The notes: generated by a model from the letters alone, not told the origin. A DNA stretch of 64,000 nucleotides from Antedon mediterranea (GCF_964355755.1 NC_092674.1:2547001-2611000); one strand, 5' to 3'; numbered from the stretch's first letter, positions 36,101 to 44,944 are shown. Translations and numbers: made by a program.

Positions 36101-39100
36101 GGCTTGTTCCTGATGTAGAATGTTATTGTCTTCTGCCCAAAATTGTAATCTTTTATTGATAATATGTAAGAAAATGTTAGCAAAAACAGGAATAAGTGAT
36201 ATTCCTCTATAATTCTCTGGTTGTTCTTTGTCACCTTTTTTAAATATTGGGACAATAAGGCTGGTTGCCCATTGCTGTGGAAACTGTCCTGTATTATAAA
36301 TTATATTATATAATTTTGTTATTAGATTGATTACATTTTGAGATGAGTGTATAAAAAGTTCTGGTAATAATCCATCGATTCCAGGTGATTTACCTGTTTT
36401 TTGGGATTTAATGGCATGAATTACCTCATATACTGTAATGTCATTATTTAGGTTAGGTTCGTTTTCATTTACAGCAGGTTCATCATTAATGATACTTTCT
36501 ACATTTTGATTATCTCTATTTTCATCAATATGAAATAAGGATTCGAAATGAGTGCGCCATGTATTAATACATATGTTACTTGGAAAATTTGGTTTTGTTT
36601 GTTTTAGTTTAATCCAGAATGATTTGGAGTTTTTTTCTCCTAATGATCTAATCAATTCTGTACGTGATCTTTTAATATAGCTGTATTTCTTATTTTTTAT
36701 TAATGTTTTATATTCTTTTTTTATTTCCAGGTATGCATTAAGCAATGTTTGTGTACGATTGTGTCGGAATCTATTTAAATTTCTTCGAACTTTGTTTTTA
36801 AGTGCAAGACATTGATTGTCATACCATGTGTCTTTAGCTTTAGTTGTTTTATTGTTGGAATTCCTATGGATAATTCCTTTACATGCATATTCATACAATC
36901 TACTTACAGTTGAAACTTAAAAGTTATAGTACTTAAACGTTATAGTACTTAAAAGTTATAGTACTTAAAAGTTATAGTACTTAAAGGTTATAGTACTTAA
37001 AAGTTATAGTACTTAAAAGTTATAGTACTTAAAAGTTATAGTACTCAAAAGTTATAGTACTCAAAAGTTATAGTACTCAAAGTTATAGTACTCAAAAGTT
37101 ATAGTACTTAAAAGTTATAGTACTTAAAAGTTATAGTACTTAAAAGTTATAGTACTTAAAAGTTATAGTACTTAAAAGTTATAGTACTCAAAGTTATAGT
37201 ACTCAAAAGTTATAGTACTCAAAAGTTATAGTACTCAAAAGTTATAGTACTCAAAAGTTATAGTACTTAAAAGTTATAGTACTTAAAAGTTATAGTACTT
37301 AAAAGTTATAGTACTTAAAAGTTATAGTACTTAAAAGTTATAGTACTTAAAAGTTAAAAAAAAACAAGTAAACAGGCAACTATATATATTTTGCGTTTGT
37401 CTTTATAAAGTGTTTATAATATTATAGTTTGCTAGTTTGGCATCGGGAGAAGTTGAAGTAGTTCTCAGCGCCTCAAATGGCGGACGTCCGTCGTTTCGTA
37501 ACGGCAGGTAAGGCTATCCGTTTGTTTAAGCTTTGTTCGCATGACGTAAGCGCAGCAAGTAATTTGACCAATCACAGGCGATGGATTATTTGAACTGTCG
37601 CTTGTCATTTGTCTACTTGCTTGCACTTACGTCCTTGATTCGGGTTCTAGTGGGAAAGACGTTGGTTCTAACGCAAGGTAACACAATACGTAACGTATAC
37701 ATAAAATAATTTGTTTCATAGCGTGCGAAAGTGAATACTTACGTCGATTTAGTAAGTGCGTGCGTGCATCTATATCTTGCAGTATGGCAAACTATTAAAA
37801 TAATATCATTTTTCAAAAACATTTTATGCTAATTAACTTGTATTTTGATTGTATTCAGTATATTTAGATCGATTGAGGTTCCCAAACTGACAAGCAGTAA
37901 AGTATCCAAACTTACTACCATTTTGGTAAGAGATCTTGGCGATAATTCAACAACGTAAGTATTCTTATTGCAGTCTAATTCAGAACTCTGATCTACCCAA
38001 TCTTCTCTTGTTTTAAACATGAACTCGAACGATTCTCATGCCTCTATCAGTCCTGTCAACACCTGAAATGTATCGCTGTGGGTGGTGGTTTAAGCTTGGT
38101 TTTTCCCACTAGAAGTAGAACGTAACAACACAAGGACGTAAATGCAACGCAAGCGTGTTAAAGCGTGGTTCCAACTAGCGACGCAACGCAAGGACGTAAC
38201 GTAACGCAAGTGAATTGACCAATCACAAGCGATGGCTTATCCGCTTGTGATTGCTAACTGTCTATAACTTCGCTTGTCATTGGTTAAAACGCTTGCGTTG
38301 CGTTTACGTCCTTGCGTTACGTTCTAGTGGGAACCAAGCTTTACCAAGCGACACGCAAGGACGTAAACGCAACGCAGGCGAGTTGACCAATGACAAGCGA
38401 CATTTCGAGCAATCCATCGCTTCTGATTGGTCAACTTATTTGCGTTGCGTCGCTAGTGGGAATCAAGCTGCTTAACAGTGTTTGTAGTAGAATGCTTCTC
38501 ATCGTAATCGCTTTTCAATAATTACCATTCATTTATCAAGAATTCTCTCTATGTATATTTAACTAAAGGAGTGAACACTGCGGAGCTGGCTCACTTTTGG
38601 AATTAAAGAATATTATGCACGAGAAAAATATCACTTTCTCTTGCGAAGAAAATCCAAAGTAAGTCATACGTTTTCTTTTCTTTTTTGTCAAACTAGTTTG
38701 ATAGTGTAGACAGAGCTTAACATAAATTTCCCGCCATCACCCGTCTAATTCCGTCCAATTTTCTTTTCAGTCGAATCAGAGCGATTCAGTGTGCAACAAA
38801 CCCACGAGCGAAGGAATGCATTGATCTTTTTAATTCAGGTAAAATCGTATCTGCGTCATTCACGCATTTATTTTTAATCCGTAATATTAGGCGAGGCAAG
38901 AGTAAAATGTCACTCTTCCCTTGTAATATTGTCACATCGGTGTTGCCTTGATGCTTTTTGTAACAAATCTCTACTTAAATACAGGGAATCTATTGTGTTT
39001 TAAATCGATTTCATATCGATTGGCGCGCGCATAGCCGTATGAAGCGTCGTGAAAACGAAACATTCATGTTTGATTTTGTTTGCCGGTGCTGGACCGGTAC

Positions 39101-40591
39101 CGTACCGGCGGAAGCGGCGTGAAAGACCAGGAAAAGTTAGTCCTCTTTTCTAGAATACAGGGTGAGGCCATGAGTTTTAGAAGCTGATTACCCTCTAATC
39201 TACGGGTTGAACAGAAATGTTTTTGTCCGAATAGAATCAATTAGTGTCACATAATTGTATTTTGTCGACAAAATGTGCAATGTCTCGAACGGCGCCCCGT
39301 AACCGCACCCCGTAACCGCACCCCGTACTAATTATGCCTGTCAAATGCGCCAATAATTGATATTCATTATCATTTTTTCCAACACTGATAGATAAAGAAC
39401 CATGCTCGAGTTATACAGCCTTCATTGTGGTGATTGTGATTCTAGTTGTCATTATCATTGTGGTGTTTCTGTTGTCCTTGTATTACTTTTGTGTGTACAA
39501 GCACACAAAGGATCAGGTGAGAGAACAAAACAATTACACACATTATAATGTTGTAATCAGTCGGCGATTTTAGTGTTTTTTTAAAAGTAAAAATATCTAT
39601 ATATATATATATATATAGTTGATAATATTAGTGAGCATGTATGTGGACATTCATTGTAATAAAACATGGGTTGATGGTACGTGCTCGTTAACTGTAGTTT
39701 AACTGGTGTAGTGATATCTTATGATGTATTTTTGTCATTTATTATTCTTGTATTTAGAGTGCCAAGGCTAAACTCACTGTATGTTGTAATGCATGATGTC
39801 ACGGGGCTATGTCAGGTAGAGCTTCTATTGCAATCCTATATATAATATTTTGGTTTTGTTTTTTCTTCATAGGCCTACGCGCGCGTTCGAAAGCCGATGA
39901 AAGGCTACTTTCGTACGTGCGCGTTCGAAAGATGATGAAAGTTTAATTTAGTACGTGCGCGTTTGAAAGCTGATGAAGTTTATTAGTACGCGCGCGTTCG
40001 AAAGCTAATGAAAGTCTACTTTCGTACGTGCGCGTTCGAAAGCTAATGAAGTTTACTAGTATGCGCGCCTTCGAAAGCTGATGAAAGTCTACTTTCGCAC
40101 GTGCGCGTTCAAAAGCTGATAAAGTTTATAAGTACGCGCGCGTTCGTAAGGTAATGAAAGTCTACTTTCGTACGTGCGCGTTCGAAAGATGATGAAAGTT
40201 GAATTTAGTACGTGCGCGTTCGAAAGCTGAAGAACATTTGATTAGTACGTACGCGTTTAAAAACTATACGCACGCGTCAAATTTTCGTTTAGCCGCTGAC
40301 AACAATCTGTTCTGATATATTACATCATTCTCAATAGCGTCATTTGCATGTTTCTATCACGGTAATCATATCAATAATGCATGAATATAATACTTAATAG
40401 GAAAATATTTGAGATAGTTATCACATCCTGTAATAGTCTAGAAAATAGAAACCATAGAAATGGCTGTGTGATCATATTTAAATTTATTCTTTCAGAAATA
40501 CAAAACGTTTACATCCGATAAAAAATCTGAGAATAGAGCATCTCAAAGTATGGATGTCCCTATACCCATGGATGATATCGTGCAGGTTTAA
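30165..40591 (+). CDS. ADP-ribosyl cyclase / cyclic ADP-ribose hydrolase (CD38/BST1 family), 9 exons
   Basis: Model: join(30165..30358, 31445..31571, 32473..32685, 37428..37507, 37859..37954, 38569..38658, 38771..38838, 39392..39516, 40496..40591), 362 aa. These enzymes convert NAD to cyclic ADP-ribose/ADP-ribose (and NADP to NAADP), feeding calcium signalling. Seen: signal peptide (about 1-15), LLWSGTKE with Trp111 (human W125), TLEDSLVG with Glu131 (human E146), VAFCG, IFWPKAS with Trp172 (human W189) and RSIEVPKL with Glu211 (human catalytic E226). The ten cysteines of the family core are present, plus an extra pair near the N terminus (YLEC, FNC). The equivalents of human C119 and C201 are absent. 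A 27-residue membrane helix (about 299-325) and a 35-residue tail end the protein, so topology is type I, opposite to human CD38. Intron 3 carries a large satellite and LINE. Confidence 0.93.
30610..31085. repeat. Pyrimidine-rich CCATCCGTCC array
   Basis: Irregular tandem array of CCATCCGTCCTCCATCCGT and CCATTCGTCA units in intron 1 of the cyclase gene. It is strongly C/T-rich on the plus strand and gives meaningless open frames on both strands. Confidence 0.92.
31262..31425 (-). mobile_element. tRNA-derived SINE, antisense in cyclase intron 1
   Basis: On the minus strand: GTGGCTTGGTGGTTATGATG (A-box region, near 31384-31403), then GGGTTCAAGTCC (B-box, 31347-31358), a CAGGGTTTTTTT stretch and a short body ending near 31262. 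It resembles a tRNA but with a long unpaired extension and no good aminoacyl stem, so a SINE is more likely than a tRNA gene. It lies about 20 bp upstream of the exon 2 acceptor (31445). Confidence 0.7.
31602..31720. mobile_element. MITE-A copy 13
   Basis: AAGCTCTGCCTCTACACTATC at the left, GATAGTGTAGACAGAGCTT at the right. Begins 30 bp after the donor of cyclase exon 2. Confidence 0.9.
32706..32835. mobile_element. MITE-B copy, right part eroded
   Basis: AAGCTTGGTTCCCACTAGAG is intact at the left, 20 bp after the donor of cyclase exon 3 (32685). The right end fades after GATTGGTCAAATCAACC. Confidence 0.8.
33105..34395. repeat. 16-bp satellite TACTTAAAAGTTATAG, left part
   Basis: About 80 units of a 16-bp repeat with common variants (ACTCAAAAG, ATAATAC, GTACG). 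A distinctive block containing TAGTAGGCCTACTTAAAAG followed by AAAAGTTTTAGTATTAAAAG recurs near 33200, 33805 and 34028, showing higher-order duplication. In intron 3 of the cyclase gene. Confidence 0.97.
34396..36912 (-). mobile_element. Non-LTR retrotransposon (LINE) inserted in the 16-bp satellite
   Basis: A 2.5-kb minus-strand insertion interrupts the array, which resumes at 36915. On the element's sense strand the 3' end is AAGAAAGAATGAATGAATAA, i.e. a GAAT-type tail instead of poly(A). The 5' end is truncated: there is no endonuclease domain upstream of the reverse transcriptase. Target duplication cannot be told from the repeat itself. Confidence 0.9.
34436..36898 (-). CDS. LINE reverse transcriptase (ORF2-type, 820 aa open frame)
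   Basis: Single uninterrupted frame. Visible RT motifs: SPGIDGLLPELF, FKKGDKEQPENYRGISLIP, AFIDFKRAFDSVGHQNL, GIQQGSPLSSFLFNVFINDL, and the catalytic YADDLMLF at about residues 402-409, followed by the thumb-type FKYLGVVFNSNGNW. Near the C terminus a CKLCALQSIEDEYHFTLVC segment (about 725-745) looks like a CCHC/zinc-type element seen at the end of many CR1/L2/I-like ORFs. No endonuclease is encoded, so this copy is 5'-truncated and probably not autonomous, but the frame is intact, implying a young insertion. The first Met lies at the truncation point and may not be a native start. Confidence 0.92.
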   Translation of the reverse strand: MYEYACKGIIHRNSNNKTTKAKDTWYDNQCLALKNKVRRNLNRFRHNRTQTLLNAYLEIKKEYKTLIKNKKYSYIKRSRTELIRSLGEKNSKSFWIKLKQTKPNFPSNICINTWRTHFESLFHIDENRDNQNVESIINDEPAVNENEPNLNNDITVYEVIHAIKSQKTGKSPGIDGLLPELFIHSSQNVINLITKLYNIIYNTGQFPQQWATSLIVPIFKKGDKEQPENYRGISLIPVFANIFLHIINKRLQFWAEDNNILHQEQAGFRKGFRTSDNVFILNTIINKYLGKKRGKVYVAFIDFKRAFDSVGHQNLHIKLKISGVKGKMLNVINSMYNKLSAHVKVDGNISNSFKCLIGIQQGSPLSSFLFNVFINDLSETLNEEGDEHRIQIGNPKINHLLYADDLMLFGDTVYGLQYYLNKLSTYCTRWEVTVNVNKSNIMVFKSGGNLNKFEKWNYNGNTVDIVKSFKYLGVVFNSNGNWNKAKEYNCQQANKALFTLKGLTHRRFGNLQVNIWNHIFDVKIMPILLYGSEIWGLNDISVLEKVHLRFCKYILGIGNSAPSVAVRGECGRFTIQIQVIINIIRYWLRVIQMDNDKFIKQCYDFQYRKAQRNEQCWANDVKQILCVNGFGNIWYSQQVNNIYTFISNFKQRLTDIERQKFYEDTRLHSKLQYYKHVKYKFGIEEYLTKVTNYKHRQIMTKIRLGILELEIEKGRWNCINRNERLCKLCALQSIEDEYHFTLVCPFYSDIRTKYMFSFYTNNPTKLKYIYLMSATNTDLIVKLGKYLFFSFKRRTEFLNALNDIYLTCITLYIIWAKGHI
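36915..37356. repeat. 16-bp satellite TACTTAAAAGTTATAG, right part
   Basis: Continuation of the same array after the LINE, about 27 units, more homogeneous than the left part. It ends about 70 bp before cyclase exon 4 (37428). Confidence 0.97.
37526..37665. mobile_element. MITE-B copy (diverged)
   Basis: TTAAGCTTTGTTCGCATGACG at the left, GTTCTAGTGGGAAAGACG at the right, with the central AATCACAGGCGATGGATTATT. Begins 19 bp after the donor of cyclase exon 4. Confidence 0.75.
38091..38472. mobile_element. MITE-B cluster: full copy nested in or next to others
   Basis: A complete palindromic copy spans about 38162-38343 (AAAGCGTGGTTCCAACTAGC to CTAGTGGGAACCAAGCTTT). It is flanked at the left by a partial copy (38091-38155) and at the right by another (38344-38472, ending GTCGCTAGTGGGAATCAAGC). 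Either one copy jumped into another or three accumulated side by side. Confidence 0.85.
38684..38719. mobile_element. MITE-A right-end remnant (copy 14)
   Basis: Only TTGTCAAACTAGTTTGATAG followed by TGTAGACAGAGCTTAA remains. Located 26 bp after the donor of cyclase exon 6. Confidence 0.8.
39010..39140. mobile_element. MITE-C half copy
   Basis: ATATCGATTGGCGCGCGCATAG, GTGAAAACGAAACATTCATG, CCGGACCGG-like GGACCGGTACCGTACCGG and GGCGTGAAAGACC match the right half of the palindrome at 54.7-54.9 kb. Confidence 0.6.
39758..39796 (+). CDS. Possible alternative last exon of the ADP-ribosyl cyclase
   Basis: After the acceptor TTCTTGTATTTAG an in-phase frame reads SAKAKLTVCCNA then stop. It could join exon 8 (ending at 39516, phase 0) in place of exon 9, giving a much shorter cytoplasmic tail with two cysteines after the membrane helix (possible palmitoylation). 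No transcript evidence is available, so it stays a candidate. Confidence 0.35.
   Translation, partial: SAKAKLTVCCNA
39876..40262. repeat. About 38-bp GC-rich tandem repeat, about 10 units
   Basis: Units share GTACGTGCGCGTTCGAAAG followed by (C/A)TGATGAAAGTTTA. Variants alternate GTGCGCG and GCGCGCG. It lies in the last intron of the cyclase gene. The alternating purine-pyrimidine core (TACGTGCGCG) stands out in an AT-rich region. Confidence 0.9.
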
Positions 40592-40646
40592 CTAAATCAT
40601 TGCATGATGAGATGAGAAAATCTGCGAGACTCCTCCTCAATCAATA

Positions 40647-41246
40647 GGGTTGGTGAACATCAGTCCAAAATACGCAGAATTTTTTCCAAAATACGTCAAG
40701 TTGAGGGCGCTATACTAATCCAAAATACGCGAGTCTTTCCAAAATACGTCAAGTTGAGGGCGCTTTTCATTTTCCAAAATACGCGAATTGTCCAAAATAC
40801 GTCAACTTGAGGGTGCTATTCATTTTTAAAGACAAGGTAGCTAAAGCAAAAACATCCTCAAGTAGTATTATCTAGGTAAAAAGAATGTTTAGACATTGTG
40901 TCGGGCCAATTTAGAGCGTTTACTTTTCATAAAAATTTAAGATAATTATTATAGTTCTATTTGAGTATCATAATAATGTTACATTTTAGCATCACAGGCA
41001 TAGAATAACTCAAAACCGCCCGGTGATATACTGAAATTTAATTAATTAATCTGAAACGATAACGATGAGGAAATCTGTGAGAATGAGAAAAAGTCATTAG
41101 ACCACTGGGGCTTTCATTGGATTAGTTCAAACCCGATTGGATAGCGACTCTTTATATTATCGGCGTTGTACGGCGGAAAAGCACTAGTCCCTTAATTGTA
41201 CGCACGCGCACCAGGATCAAATTGATACGCCCTCATCTTATATATA

Positions 41247-41301
<55 letters not shown>

Positions 41302-42411
41302 TTCGAAAAATAACTCCAAACTAGTCACCTCATTTTTCCCCTTCTCGTATTAATCATTTCATTTCAGGTATTTTTTAACAATAAAACACCCTAAAGTAAA
41401 TGTAATCATATGTATATAATATACATATATATATATATATATATATATTTTGCCGTTTTTGCGTAAAAAACAATTACTTACTACTTATATAACCAAATAT
41501 TAATATTATTTGAAAAGTTTTAACAATAATGGTTTTTAATTATTACTTACTTTTCATAAGGATTGAAGATGATATTATAGTTCAGTTTGAGGATTTAACT
41601 ATGGGTATTTTGCCGACGTTTTCGTGTAAAAAATAATTACTTTACTTTTTCCAACCAATTATTGATATTATTTTAATTACAATACCATATGCTTTTTAAT
41701 TATATAAAATATGAAATAACTATTATGTTAAGTTTTCAGATTAGGTAACTTGTATTAGACCATAAGTACATTAAATTGAAAGCGATGTTGGTCTGTCGAG
41801 CTCGGGAAATATATCAATTTTGTAGATCACCAAATATATAACACATACCTATGACTATACTTGTACATGCTGTTTTTGTAGCCGGTTTATGCCTCATTTA
41901 AACAAGCTACGTCTGGCAATGAAATCGTACATCGTTCAGACATTATTAATGTATATTATAGGCACTGTCTATTGACTGATGTTAGCACATATTTGTTTTT
42001 ATTCAGTAATAAATAATAATTGGCTACTCTATGGCATTTTATTTACAAAAAAATCTGCCTTCCAATAATTTCATTTATAACTAAAATGTCCTTGTTTGTT
42101 TTAGTCTAAGAAACTTTTTTTTAATACATTAAACTCTCAATATGATATGGTATTTTGGAAGAAAGTTGACGTATTTTGGAAAATTACTAGCAGTCTCAAA
42201 TTGACGTATTTTGGACAAATCGCGTATTTTGGAAAATGAATAGCGCCCTCAATTTGACGTATTTTGGACAATCACGTATTTTGGAAAATGAAAAGCGCCC
42301 TCAAGTCGACGTATTTTGGAAAGACTCGCGTATTTTGGATTAGTATAGCGCCCTCAACTTGACGTATTTTGGAAAAAATTCTGCGTATTTTGGACTGATG
42401 TTCACCAACCC
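40647..42411. mobile_element. 1.77-kb DNA element with about 190-bp terminal inverted repeats
   Basis: Left end GGGTTGGTGAACATCAGTCC and right end GGACTGATGTTCACCAACCC are exact inverses. Both arms are built of repeated CCAAAATACGTCAAGTTGAG / GCGCGTATTTTGG subterminal motifs. The interior is AT-rich with (TA)n runs and has no open frame, so this is a non-autonomous element. Flanks GACTCCTCCTCAATC and GACTCTCCTCAATTG are similar and may be a degraded target duplication. It starts 56 bp after the cyclase stop codon. Confidence 0.88.
41228..41298. repeat. (TA)n microsatellite
   Basis: More than 20 TA units inside the non-autonomous element. A second run lies at 41415-41450. Confidence 0.95.
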
Positions 42412-42439
42412 GACTCTCCTCAATTGAAACTTGAATTTC

Positions 42440-42805
42440 AAGTGAAGAGCTAGAAATTGAAAAGGGCAGATGGGAGGGTGTAGAAAGATATAAGAGAACG
42501 TGTAAATTATGTAAAAAGAACATTGTTGAGGATGAATATCATTTTATTTTGCAATGCACATTTTACAATGATTTAAGAAAAAGTTTTATTCCAAGATTTA
42601 TTCGTGTTTTTCCTTCTATTAATAAGCTTTGTTTATTACTTTCCAACACAAATTTTACTTATAATTTAGGAAAATACGTCTACTTTGCTTTTGAAAGAAG
42701 AAACCATTATCTTAAGTTATAGTTAATTTGTATTTGTTTGTATTAGGGCCAAAGGCCAATATACTTTGAACCAATAAATTCCCTGAAAAGGGAAAGAAGA
42801 AGTAT
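42440..42805 (+). mobile_element. 5'-truncated LINE 3' end, same family as the 34.4-kb LINE
   Basis: Translating the plus strand from 42451 gives ELEIEKGRWEGVERYKR, then a CKLCKK...DEYHFILQC segment and LGKYVYFAFERRNHYLKL, matching the C-terminal end of the LINE frame at 34.4-36.9 kb. It also shares GGGCCAAAGGCC in the 3' UTR. The tail is TTGATTGATCAATC. Confidence 0.85.
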
Positions 42806-42924
42806 ATTGATTGATCAATCTTACTTCCAACATTATAAAAATAAAATGCCTATAGTTGGGTCACCCACATACACATTTCTGGTGCTAGTTTTCCAAAAAG
42901 TGATGTCTAAATTCTTCGCGGCAA

Positions 42925-43046
42925 ATGACTGTAATTGCACGCGCGACATATGACGTAATTCCGCGCGCAAAAAATGACGTAATTGCACGCGCGACATATG
43001 ACGTAATTGCACGCGCGACATATGACGTAATTGCACGCGCGACATT
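42925..43046. promoter_or_regulatory. 24-bp tandem array carrying TGACGTAATT (CRE/ATF-like) sites
   Basis: Unit GACATATGACGTAATTGCAC then GCGC, about five copies. TGACGTAATT occurs at 42951, 42975, 42999 and 43023 with exact 24-bp spacing in all three intervals. It lies about 500 bp upstream of the first coding exon of the LRR gene. TGACGTAA resembles CREB/ATF or PAR-bZIP half-site sequences. A regulatory role is inference; a chance satellite is the alternative. Confidence 0.45.
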
Positions 43047-43548
43047 AACAGTGTTCCACGCGACACCTTTCCAAGTTATTTTTACAAGACATAAGAGAGC
43101 GAGTGTCCCAAACTAAACGAAACAATGTTACGATTTTTTTACTACTTTTTAATACGTTTTTTGACAAATTTTGAATTAAAAAAAATTGAAATCAAAACTC
43201 AGTGTCTTTGAGTTTAATATTGAAGAAAACACATAAGGCTTACGTTGCTTCACTGTGAAAAACCAATTATGGTATTTATATGGACGAAAATAATGAATTA
43301 CTTTTATTATAATGTTTCATTACAAGATAAGCTTAATGTATGCTAGAATGACACGATCGAGGAAGTACTGTATAGATAATTATTATACGATGATGACATC
43401 AAAAGATACAAAGGGTAACTAACTTTTGGTTTCTGTAATACTTTGTGCATTACTTCCTGCTCGTCTTTATACTGTCGTACAATACAAGAAAGCAAAACAT
43501 TTCATCGCTTTCAATCAATGTTATATTCAGGACGAAGTTGGCAGCAAA

Positions 43549-44944
43549 ATGCACGACGCTAGAGGAAACTATTTGAGAATATTATCCGTCGTGACTTGGT
43601 CTTCTGCCGCCATGTTTGTTTGGGGTTGCGACTACACCACCAACCCATGTGCAGACGATCGGTTGAATGAAATCTGCTTCAACTGTACGCGTTTTGCTGC
43701 TGATTGCACTGAAGATATATTTTATAATATGACACTTTTACCGTGCTATCTAAAAAACATGACTGTGGCAAAACGTAAATTGAGCAGGTTAGATAAAGAC
43801 TCATTCCAGCAAGTCGCCATGTTGAAGATTTTGAATTTAGGAGGAAATAGTCTGGATACAGGGAAGATAGATAAATACGCGTTTAGGGGACTTGAGTATT
43901 TGGAACACCTAACTCTTAATCGCAACCAACAAATATTCCGCTTAAATATGGACTGGTTTGAAGACCTGAAATCTCTGACATTTTTTGATGCGCACGGCTG
44001 CACAATAAATTCAATTCATGAATCTATATTTAATAGTACACGAAACTTGCAGCACATTGATCTTTCCCAAAATAAAATCAATTTCTTAGACAAAGACGTG
44101 TTTAAAGATTTAAAAAACCTGACAATCCTAAATTTAGATGGTAACTCGGTGTCCAGTCTTGCCGATAACGCATTTATTGGATCATTTATGTCTATTAACG
44201 GGGAATACAATGTGATCAGTTTTCGCTTCAATAAATTCAAAACCTGGAATGAGACGATTGGGATTCAACATTTACAAGAGTTGAATAAATTTAATTTGTA
44301 CGGGAACCCTATTGCTTGTAACTGTGAAATACGTTGGTTTCACACATGGCTACAGACCGCAAACGTGAGCGTAAACGCGTCATGCGCGACGACGTCATCA
44401 GGCGCTCATTCGACACCAGTTCAAGATTTTGATGTAGGTAGTTTACACTGCTCAATTCAAGCATGGATTGTGGTAGTGGCGTCAGTGTCCTCTGTTCTTG
44501 TCGTACTTCTGTTCGTTGCAATCATGTACCGCTTAAACATAAGGTAAGTGTACAAGTTAAAGTCGCACCAATATTTATCGCAAATAGCTTGAATTCGCGA
44601 GGAAGGTCACTCCACAAAGCATGATGGGAAGAGTTATTGGAACAAACGTCACAACGCGTACGTACGTGATTTGTTGTTTGTACGTACGTACGCGTCGTGA
44701 CGTTTGCTCCCAAACTCTTCTATTATGAGTCGCGCACGCTATTTGCGATAAACCTTATGCATGAAAAGACTCGGACGTTTCTGTGGCGTACCAAAATGCA
44801 TACAAACAATATCAGTATAGGCTTACGTGCGCGTTAAGTTTTAATACCTATTAATCAATACCTATCATTCTTTTCTTCTCTAGAAAAATGTATCATAAGT
44901 TCAGTCTCAGGCGGCATTACAAGCAGTTAGAAACAGTCACGTGA
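43549..44944 (+). CDS. Leucine-rich-repeat single-pass membrane protein, 2 coding exons
   Basis: Model: join(43549..44543, 44884..44944), 351 aa. The ATG at 43549 follows an acceptor (TATATTCAG at 43530), and is followed by a signal-peptide-like stretch (LRILSVVTWSSAAMFVWG). Then a Cys-rich N-cap, about six LRR units (LKILNLGGNSL, LEHLTLNRNQ, LTFFDAHGC, LQHIDLSQNKI, LTILNLDGNSV, LNKFNLYGNPI), an LRR C-cap with the CNCEIRWFHTWLQ signature and its partner cysteines, one membrane helix (WIVVVASVSSVLVVLLFVAI) and a short basic tail of about 25 residues with no TIR or kinase domain. Family members are cell-surface recognition or adhesion proteins; the ligand is unknown. Many N-glycosylation motifs (NCT, NMT, NST, NET, NVS) are present. 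Its 3' end converges on SLC19, with about 440 bp between stop codons. Confidence 0.9.
44565..44760. mobile_element. Palindromic MITE-like element in the LRR intron
   Basis: TTTATCGCAAATAGCTTG at the left and CGCTATTTGCGATAAACC at the right are inverted ends. Inner arms AACAAACGTCACAACGCGTA and TACGCGTCGTGACGTTTGCT pair, around a GTACGTACGTGA centre. No further copy was noticed. Confidence 0.7.

Noticed and set aside
33105-37356. CRISPR-like appearance of regularly repeated short units
   Set aside because: Units are contiguous 16-mers without unique spacers, in a eukaryotic intron, interrupted by a LINE.
42925-43116. Open frame with repeated RATYDVIA units
   Set aside because: Translation of the 24-bp TGACGTAATT array.
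43426-43548. Longer N terminus for the LRR protein from a non-ATG start
   Set aside because: No ATG there; an acceptor at 43530 and an ATG followed by a signal peptide at 43549 explain the start.
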